From positions 1 to 40,459 of the forward strand of contig NZ_NYVD01000144.1 of the NCBI RefSeq assembly GCF_002684405.1: a stretch of DNA of 40,459 bases, in the 5' to 3' direction. The DNA is from Parvibaculum sp. GTDB lineage: Bacteria; Pseudomonadota; Alphaproteobacteria; Parvibaculales; Parvibaculaceae. Shown in pieces: positions 34,340 through 40,459 of the stretch; the first letter of the stretch is position 1, and each line of letters opens with the position of its first letter. Under the pieces are notes generated by a model that had not been told where the DNA came from, did no database searches, and saw only the letters and a list, made by a program, of their open reading frames with translations. The position numbers and the translations under genes were made by a program.

Positions 34340-34852
34340 ATGAGCCAGGAAGAAAAAATCGAACGGCATGCCATTGCCGTGCTTGTGGACAATGAGGCGG
34401 GTGTGCTTGCGCGCGTCATCGGGCTGTTCTCGGGCCGTGGCTACAATATCGAAAGCCTGACGGTGGCCGAGGTGGACCAGGCGGAACACACCTCCCGCAT
34501 CACCATCGTCACAACGGGCACGCCCATGGTGATCGAGCAGATCAAGGCGCAGCTCGACCGCCTCGTGCCGGTTCATCGGGTGATGGACCTGACGGCGGAG
34601 ACGAACTCGGTCGAGCGTGAAATGGCGCTTGTGAAAGTCGCCTCGACGGGCGAAAAGCGCGTGGAATCGCTGCGGCTGGCGGATGCCTTCCGTGCCCGCG
34701 TGATCGACACGACCCACACCTCCTTCATTTTCGAGGTGACGGGCGCGCCGGACAAGATCGATGCCTTTATCGGCCTGATGAGGCCGCTTGGGCTGGTGGA
34801 TGTATCGCGGACCGGCGTGGTCGCGATCGCCCGCGGCCCGGAAGCGATGTGA
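34340..34852 (+). CDS. ilvN: acetolactate synthase, small regulatory subunit
   Basis: This 170-aa regulatory subunit gives the acetolactate synthase complex full activity and valine feedback inhibition. The N-terminal ACT domain reads HAIAVLVDNEAGVLARVIGL followed by FSGRGYNIESLTVAEVD. The second half has EMALVKVASTGEKR and HTSFIFEVTGAPDKIDAFI with LRPLGLVDVSRTGV-like residues at the end. The ATG at 34340 (MSQEEKIERHAIAV) gives the normal family length; a TTG at 34280 overlapping the ilvB stop would add 20 residues that look unstructured. In this genome ilvC does not follow directly: a foreign-looking gene lies between. Confidence 0.95.
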   Translation: MSQEEKIERHAIAVLVDNEAGVLARVIGLFSGRGYNIESLTVAEVDQAEHTSRITIVTTGTPMVIEQIKAQLDRLVPVHRVMDLTAETNSVEREMALVKVASTGEKRVESLRLADAFRARVIDTTHTSFIFEVTGAPDKIDAFIGLMRPLGLVDVSRTGVVAIARGPEAM

Positions 34853-34873
34853 GAGGGCTGAGGGGTGTGAACG

Positions 34874-36389
<1,516 letters not shown>

Positions 36390-36420
36390 CGCGATCTCGC
36401 GAACAGCACCCTTTCTGATG

Positions 36421-36456
36421 GGCCCGCCGCGAAGATCGCGGCGGGCCTTTTCTTTT
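36421..36456 (+). terminator. intrinsic terminator of the ilv operon
   Basis: GGCCCGCCGCGA (36421-36432) pairs perfectly with TCGCGGCGGGCC (36436-36447) around a three-base AGA loop, followed by TTTTCTTTT. It lies 32 bases after the ilvC stop codon. Confidence 0.93.
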
Positions 36457-36483
36457 GGAATTTCCATTTTGGAGAATGGGCCC

Positions 36484-37167
36484 ATGCCTCCTGCCCAATA
36501 CACCCACGGAGCCGCCATTGCCTTTCTGCATAGTTCGGCGCTTCACATCGGCACTTTCAATGCGCTGGGCGCGGAACGCGCACCGGGGTTGAAACTCGCC
36601 CATACGGTGCGCGAAGACCTGCTGGTGGCGGCGGAAAAAGCAGGCGGCATTACGGCGTCCATCGAGCTGAAAGCGGGCGAGGCGATGCTGGCATTGGCGG
36701 CAGGCGGGGCGAAGGTCGTCGTCTGTACCTGTTCGACGCTGGGACCGGTCGCGGAGCATGTCGCGGATGAGGCGGATATCCCGATCATCCGGATCGACCG
36801 TCCGATGGCGGATGAAGCAGTGAGAAGCGGCAAGCGCATCGGCGTCTGCGGCGCGCTGGCGCCTGCCATGGAAACGACGCTGCGTCTGCTGGAGGATTCA
36901 GCCGGGAGGGCGGGGAGGGATTGCCATTTCGCGCCCGTTCATTTCGAGGATGCCTGGGAAAAGTTTCGCGCCGGCCGGCTTGCCGAGTATCACGCGATGA
37001 TCGCGGAAGGGTTGAAGCGCGCATCGGATGATTGCGACGTGCTTGTTCTCGCACAGGCCTCCATGGCGCCCGCGGCGCAGCAGGCGGGGGACCTCGGTGT
37101 CCCCGTCCTGTCCAGCCCGCGATCGGGTTTCGCGGCGGCGGCGCGGATCGCCAATCGCTTCAAATAG
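36484..37167 (+). CDS. Asp/Glu racemase superfamily protein lacking the second catalytic cysteine
   Basis: This 227-aa cytoplasmic protein has the two-domain fold of aspartate/glutamate/hydantoin racemases. The first catalytic position is present in VVCTCSTLGPVAEHV (Cys near residue 80). At the second site, where racemases have GCT, the sequence is LVLAQASMAPAA, with no cysteine. Two-base racemisation is therefore unlikely. Related single-cysteine members catalyse decarboxylation or isomerisation, so the reaction is open. The C-terminal VPVLSSPRSGFAAAARI matches the family. The ATG at 36484 follows TTTTGGAG. The gene lies downstream of the ilv terminator and is convergent with the globin, 6 bases apart. 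Confidence 0.78.
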   Translation: MPPAQYTHGAAIAFLHSSALHIGTFNALGAERAPGLKLAHTVREDLLVAAEKAGGITASIELKAGEAMLALAAGGAKVVVCTCSTLGPVAEHVADEADIPIIRIDRPMADEAVRSGKRIGVCGALAPAMETTLRLLEDSAGRAGRDCHFAPVHFEDAWEKFRAGRLAEYHAMIAEGLKRASDDCDVLVLAQASMAPAAQQAGDLGVPVLSSPRSGFAAAARIANRFK

Positions 37168-37173
37168 AGTGGT

Positions 37174-37611
37174 TCAGGCGAGTTCCATGCCGTATTTCTC
37201 GGCATGGCTGGCGATGACCTCATGCAGGTCCTCCAGCAGGGTCTGCCAGGCGGCCTCGGTTTCGGCGGACCACTCGTCGCCCAGAATCTCGCGGAAGGTC
37301 TCCGCCACCACGTCGAAGAAGGTGGCGAAGACGCGCGGCGGCACGCCCAGCCCCTGATGATTGGTCAGTTCGCACTGGATCAGCACGGGCGCATAGCTTT
37401 TCGGTCCAAGCATGTCGAAAACGCAGTTCAGCGCCTCGCTCAGCATGTGCCCGCGCGCATTGCCATCGAGATCGAGGACGAAGAGCGGCTTCATCTCCGG
37501 CTGTTGCGCAAAAAGCTTTTCATAAACGAGCGGGGTCGGGTCGCCGGCCAGCTCGGCGGCGCGCTCGATGCTTTGCGAGATGATGTCGGCGTCGCGCTCT
37601 GTCAGGGGCAT
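37174..37611 (-). CDS. single-domain globin
   Basis: This 145-aa protein has a globin fold. The helix A/B region is ADIISQSIERAAELAGDPTP, followed by YEKLFAQQPEMKPLF with a probable CD1 phenylalanine (F44). The proximal F8 histidine is H85 in LTNHQGLGVPPRVF. The last helices are FREILGDEWSAETEAAWQTL. No reductase domain is attached, so this is not flavohaemoglobin. Single-domain bacterial globins bind oxygen or NO, or act as sensors. The ATG at 37611 gives a normal globin length; a longer frame upstream adds an unlikely basic extension. It is divergent from the cupredoxin-FTR1 iron locus, with the Fur-like box between them. Confidence 0.8.
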   Translation of the reverse strand: MPLTERDADIISQSIERAAELAGDPTPLVYEKLFAQQPEMKPLFVLDLDGNARGHMLSEALNCVFDMLGPKSYAPVLIQCELTNHQGLGVPPRVFATFFDVVAETFREILGDEWSAETEAAWQTLLEDLHEVIASHAEKYGMELA

Positions 37612-37736
37612 GAGGTCGGCTCTTTCGGCTGATTGTTTTTCTTTTCCTGTCGCAAGCCTAACCGAAACACGTCGGGCGGTCCGCCCCGGGGAAGAGGGTA
37701 TCGGCATTCCTGCCCGGGATTGCGGCAGATTGGTCC

Positions 37737-37769
37737 TTGCACTCTCAGTTGAGAATGAATATCAATAAC
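37737..37769 (+). promoter_or_regulatory. iron-regulated promoter with Fur/RirA-like box
   Basis: A -35-like TTGCAC (37737-37742) and -10-like TATCAA (37760-37765) are 17 bases apart. GAGAATGAATATCAATAAC (37751-37769) matches the 19-base Fur consensus at 14 positions and overlaps the -10. The same bases also contain TGA-N9-TCA (37750-37764), the rhizobial iron-responsive operator pattern. It lies about 30 bases before the cupredoxin gene. Confidence 0.55.
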
Positions 37770-37799
37770 CAAACTCTCGTCCCAAGGAAAGGAAACGCC

Positions 37800-38165
37800 A
37801 TGCTTCGCTCCCTCTCGGCCAAGACACTGCTTACCGCGATGGGGGTTGTGGCGTTGAGCTTTGCTGCGACGGCGTTTCAGCCTGCCCGGGCGGCGGGTGA
37901 GATGCCGACCTTCGAAATCCACATCAGGGATCACAAATTCGATCCGGCGAATTTCGAGGTGCCTGCCGATACGCGGATGAAACTGGTGGTCCACAATGAC
38001 GACCCGACGCCGGAAGAATTCGAGTCGCATGACCTTTTCATCGAAAAGATCATCCCCGGCGGCAGCAAGGGCATCATGTATGTCGGGCCGCTTGAAGCGG
38101 GCACGTATCACTTCTTCGGCGAGTTCAACGAAGCGACCGCGCAGGGCGATCTGATCGCCAAATAA
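37800..38165 (+). CDS. periplasmic cupredoxin-domain protein of an FTR1 iron uptake pair
   Basis: This 121-aa protein has a Sec signal peptide (AKTLLTAMGVVALSFAATA, cleaved after ARA) and one cupredoxin domain: TFEIHIRDHKFDPANFEVPA, MKLVVHNDDPTPEEFES and AGTYHFFGEFNEATAQGDL. It resembles the cupredoxin of EfeO or FtrB, which works with an FTR1 permease by handling Fe(II)/Fe(III) in the periplasm. In the last loop, where type 1 copper proteins have Cys-x-x-His, it has GEFN, so those ligands are missing. Histidines 41, 45 and 77 remain as possible metal ligands. The start follows AAGGAAAGG. The FTR1 permease gene begins 53 bases downstream. Confidence 0.85.
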   Translation: MLRSLSAKTLLTAMGVVALSFAATAFQPARAAGEMPTFEIHIRDHKFDPANFEVPADTRMKLVVHNDDPTPEEFESHDLFIEKIIPGGSKGIMYVGPLEAGTYHFFGEFNEATAQGDLIAK

Positions 38166-38218
38166 ATGTCGGCCGAGGTCGGCTTCGACACGCGTTTACT
38201 CAGGAAGGCCCTCGAGAC

Positions 38219-39073
38219 ATGCTTGCGACGCTCATCATCGTATTCCGCGAAGTGCTGGAAGCGGCACTGATCGTCAGCATCGTCGCGGCCGCCACAAAGG
38301 GCGTGGCCGGGCGAGGGCGCTGGTTGGGTGCCGGTATCCTGGCCGGGCTTGTGGGGGCAAGTCTCGTTGCCGCCTTTGCAAGCGCCATCTCCAATTCGCT
38401 GGAAGGCACGGGGCAGGAAATCTTCAATGCGAGCGTGCTGTTTCTCGCCGTCATCATGCTGGGGTGGCACAATGTCTGGATGGGCAGTCATGGCCGTCAG
38501 CTTGCCACCGAGATGAAGGAAGTCGGGCACGACGTAACCGTCGGCACGAAGCCGCTCTATGCGCTGGCGATCGTGGTCGGCGCAGCCGTGATGCGGGAAG
38601 GCTCGGAAGTCGTGCTTTTCCTCAACGGTATTGCCAGCGGCGGCGTCGGCAATTCCGCGATGCTGGCGGGCGGTCTGCTTGGCATCGCGGCGGGCGGCGC
38701 GCTAGGCTTTGCGCTTTATTTCGGCCTGTTGCGGCTGTCGCTCAACATGCTTTTCCGCGTGACGGGCTGGATGATCCTGCTGCTGGCGGCGGGTATGGCG
38801 GCGCAGGGGGCCAAGTTCCTCGTGCAGGGCGGTTTCCTGCCGCCGATGGGCGGGTTCATGTGGAATACGTCCTGGCTTTTGTCGGAAAGCAGTCTTATCG
38901 GCCAGACGCTCCACACGCTTGTCGGCTATACGGCGCGCCCGCTACCCATTCAGGCGATTTTCTATGTGGCGACGCTGGTGGTGATCGGCGGGCTGATGAA
39001 GATCGTCGGCGACGGCGTCTCGAACAAGGCCAAGGCGCGTAACGCGGCAGCCGGTTCGGTAGCGGGCGACTGA
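38219..39073 (+). CDS. FTR1-family high-affinity iron permease
   Basis: This 284-aa polytopic inner-membrane protein is homologous to yeast Ftr1p and bacterial EfeU/FtrC. It has both iron-transport REXXE motifs: REVLE (residues 10-14, in TM1) and REGSE (126-130, in TM4). Seven TM helices can be traced, with the second repeat starting near residue 113. Together with the upstream cupredoxin it would import ferric iron after oxidation. Unlike full EfeUOB or FtrABCD systems, no peroxidase, P19 protein or ferredoxin gene is nearby. The stop lies 4 bases from the convergent hydrolase gene. Iron regulation through the box at 37751 is inferred. Confidence 0.93.
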   Translation: MLATLIIVFREVLEAALIVSIVAAATKGVAGRGRWLGAGILAGLVGASLVAAFASAISNSLEGTGQEIFNASVLFLAVIMLGWHNVWMGSHGRQLATEMKEVGHDVTVGTKPLYALAIVVGAAVMREGSEVVLFLNGIASGGVGNSAMLAGGLLGIAAGGALGFALYFGLLRLSLNMLFRVTGWMILLLAAGMAAQGAKFLVQGGFLPPMGGFMWNTSWLLSESSLIGQTLHTLVGYTARPLPIQAIFYVATLVVIGGLMKIVGDGVSNKAKARNAAAGSVAGD

Positions 39074-39077
39074 GCCC

Positions 39078-39785
39078 TTACACGTAAAACCATTTGTGGA
39101 AGCCGGACCGGTCGAAATGCTTCCACTCGCCTTCGGCCTGCGATAGGCGGTCGGCGACCGCCCAGAAGACGAGGGGGTTGCCGCCCATGCCGAGATGCGT
39201 CGCGGGCACCTCGATGTTTTCCGTCTGCGGCGTTTCCTGTTCGCGGCAGGCCGCCCAGGGCACGAGCCCGTCGAAGCGGGAATAGATCGATGTCGAGGGA
39301 ACGGGCGGCGGCACGCGCAGGCGCTCGGCGAGCTTCGGATCCACTTCGCCGCTGACGCGGTAGCCCGCGCCGAAGGGGCTTCCCAGCGTAATCACCTGAC
39401 GCACCTGATCGGGAAACTCCCGCGCCAGTTCGCGTGCATAGATGCCGCCCAGGCTCCAGCCGACAATGCTGATTGCGCGGCCGCACTCGTCGGCCAGCTC
39501 ATTGACGCGGTCTTTCAGCTTGCGATGGATGTGGCGGCTCGGGCCCCAATTGTGGCCCTGCCTCCAGGCATGGGCGACGTAGCCCAGCTCTTTCAGATAG
39601 GTGCGGAGGAAGGAGGTCGATTCATCACCTGTCAGCATACCGGGCAGAACCAGCACGCCGTGACCGTCTCCCCTGGGCGCCTTCAGCAGCGCCGGGTAGG
39701 ACGCGGCGAGCGCGCCATATTCGGCGACGAGGCCGAATTCACTCCAGGCCCGCCAAAAGATCGGATCGCTAGCAGATGGAAACAT
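39078..39785 (-). CDS. alpha/beta hydrolase, lipase-like
   Basis: This 235-aa protein has an alpha/beta-hydrolase core: oxyanion region VLVLPGMLTGDESTSFLRTY, nucleophile elbow VGWSLGGIYAREL (Ser near residue 112), acid in SRFDGLVPW and base in THLGMGGNP. There is no signal peptide. The pattern matches triacylglycerol lipase/PGAP1-like esterases of unknown substrate. A TATAAT -10 box lies on the minus strand at 39826-39821, about 36 bases upstream of the ATG. The 152 bases upstream, to the CDF gene, also hold two inverted repeats. Confidence 0.8.
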   Translation of the reverse strand: MFPSASDPIFWRAWSEFGLVAEYGALAASYPALLKAPRGDGHGVLVLPGMLTGDESTSFLRTYLKELGYVAHAWRQGHNWGPSRHIHRKLKDRVNELADECGRAISIVGWSLGGIYARELAREFPDQVRQVITLGSPFGAGYRVSGEVDPKLAERLRVPPPVPSTSIYSRFDGLVPWAACREQETPQTENIEVPATHLGMGGNPLVFWAVADRLSQAEGEWKHFDRSGFHKWFYV

Positions 39786-39820
39786 GCGTGGGAAGCTCCG
39801 CCGGAAATGGCTTGTCCTGC

Positions 39821-39826
39821 ATTATA
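39821..39826 (-). promoter_or_regulatory. candidate -10 box for the alpha/beta hydrolase gene
   Basis: The minus strand reads TATAAT exactly, 36 bases before the ATG at 39785. The best -35 region 17 bases further upstream is poor, so activation or an extended element would be needed. The 7-base CTGCATT occurs twice around it. Confidence 0.35.
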
Positions 39827-39884
39827 CTGCATTGCAGCAAATACCGTAGTGGAAACTTTTCAACAGGCGGAATGGCCCCTGACG

Positions 39885-39920
39885 ATTTTCCGGACGAGGG
39901 TGAGCAACCGCCCGGAAAAT
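39885..39920. repeat. 9-bp perfect inverted repeat downstream of the CDF gene
   Basis: ATTTTCCGG (39885-39893) and CCGGAAAAT (39912-39920) are exact reverse complements with an 18-base spacer. It lies 18 bases after the stop of the CDF gene on the minus strand. It may help end that transcript, although no T-run follows the stem. Confidence 0.4.
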
Positions 39921-39937
39921 AGTCAAAGAACCAAGGT

Positions 39938-40459
39938 CTACGAGCAGATCCCTTTAGTATCTGCTCGTGGATTTGCGGCCAGTTTTGTGAGCTTCTCGTC
40001 ATGGTCGGGGCAATCTTCCGGTTCGATCTGCACCGTCGCATGGGTCACGCCGTAGCGCTCGGCGAGTCGCTCCTTGATGGCGGTCAGGGCGTCGGCGGAG
40101 GATGCGCCGGGGGCGGGGACGGCATGCAGCGTAACGAGAATGCGGCCCGAGGCGAGCGACCAGGCATGGATGTGGTGCACATCGCTCACCGAGGGAATGC
40201 CGGCCGCAAGGTCTTCGGCCATGGCGCCGGTATCGAGCCCCTCCGGGGTGCCTTCCATCAGGATATGCGCCGCGTCGCGCGTGACGGAAACCGCGCCGCG
40301 CAGGATCAGCACCGCCACGAAGACCGAGAGAATGGGGTCGATGGGTGTGAAGCCCGTATACATGATGATTATCGCGGCCATGATCGCAGCGACGGAGCCG
40401 AGCAGGTCGCCCACGCGCATCGGGCAGCCGCTGGTGGTATGGTGGGTGAGTTGCTGCGC
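39938..40459 (-). CDS. cation diffusion facilitator (CzcD-like) metal transporter, C-terminal part, cut by window edge
   Basis: The last 173 codons of a CDF transporter are visible; the N-terminus lies beyond the right edge. The fragment holds TM5 (VGDLLGSVAAIMAAIIIMY), TM6 (DPILSVFVAVLILRGAVSV) and the cytoplasmic dimerisation domain (HILMEGTPEGLDTGAMAEDL, VHHIHAWSLASGRILVTLH, HATVQIEPEDC). CDF proteins export Zn, Co, Cd or similar ions in exchange for protons. In TM5 the usual HxxxD metal site reads MRVGD, so the histidine position is methionine in this reading. The final codons lie in a 10-bp inverted repeat. Family call firm; metal unknown. Confidence 0.88.
   Translation of the reverse strand, partial: AQQLTHHTTSGCPMRVGDLLGSVAAIMAAIIIMYTGFTPIDPILSVFVAVLILRGAVSVTRDAAHILMEGTPEGLDTGAMAEDLAAGIPSVSDVHHIHAWSLASGRILVTLHAVPAPGASSADALTAIKERLAERYGVTHATVQIEPEDCPDHDEKLTKLAANPRADTKGICS
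39940..39968. repeat. 10-bp perfect inverted repeat over the end of the CDF gene
   Basis: ACGAGCAGAT (39940-39949) and ATCTGCTCGT (39959-39968) are exact reverse complements with a 9-base loop. It spans the last codons (ADTKGICS) and touches the stop of the minus-strand CDF gene. On that strand a moderately T-rich stretch follows, so it could be a terminator that doubles as coding sequence. Confidence 0.5.

Overview
The window is a GC-rich, densely coded chromosomal segment from an alphaproteobacterium. Four things point that way. The tmRNA is encoded as a permuted two-piece gene with the tag ANDNYAEARLAA. SspB is of the alpha type and ends in VVSLDAFRKK. One promoter fits the alphaproteobacterial general-stress sigma factor EcfG (GGAAC-N16-CGTT). 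The order thyA/folA ... hflK-hflC-DUF2065-degP-serB-miaA-ilvB-ilvN-ilvC is typical of the class. A Parvibaculum-like member of the Hyphomicrobiales is my best guess from gene content, but this is not proven. I see no prophage, insertion sequence, CRISPR array, rRNA or ordinary tRNA.

Layout, left to right. 1-260 is the N-terminus of a UvrD-type helicase (minus strand, cut by the edge). 560-3916 holds two consecutive but different ClC chloride transport proteins, followed by a convergent hotdog thioesterase. 4475-8212 is a minus-strand operon: TetR repressor, HlyD-type lipoprotein, ABC ATPase and ABC-2 permease, with a perfect 30-bp palindromic operator just upstream. 8297-8542 is a DUF4169 gene and 8714-12259 a very large AsmA-family protein. 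12279-17067 (minus) carries a ribbon-helix-helix protein, fumC, a PNPOx-like flavoprotein, sspB, the split tmRNA gene ssrA and an M19 dipeptidase. 17260-19544 (plus) carries a Tat/lipobox DUF1287 protein, thyA, an unlisted 57-aa membrane microprotein and folA.

19564-24661 is a plus-strand run: dienelactone hydrolase-like protein, glutathione-dependent formaldehyde dehydrogenase, S-formylglutathione hydrolase, FAD amine oxidase and SMP-30 lactonase. The first steps suit detoxification of formaldehyde that an amine oxidase could release. 24694-25147 is a small secreted protein behind the EcfG-type promoter, ending at a strong bidirectional terminator shared with mrp (minus). 26487-30468 is the membrane proteostasis block hflK-hflC-DUF2065-degP. 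serB (minus) and miaA follow, then branched-chain amino acid synthesis ilvB-ilvN-ilvC. That operon is interrupted by a 159-aa three-TM protein of clearly different base composition, which is the best candidate here for something undescribed.

36484-39073 has an Asp/Glu racemase-family protein, a globin (minus), and a cupredoxin-FTR1 iron permease pair behind a Fur/RirA-like box. The window ends with an alpha/beta hydrolase and the C-terminal part of a CDF metal transporter, both on the minus strand. The non-coding stretches (longest 261-559, about 300 bases) hold only the palindromes and promoter-like elements listed. Most genes are conserved core genes. The accessory interest lies in the ilv insertion, the ClC pair, the iron locus, the ssrA-sspB proximity and several inverted repeats.
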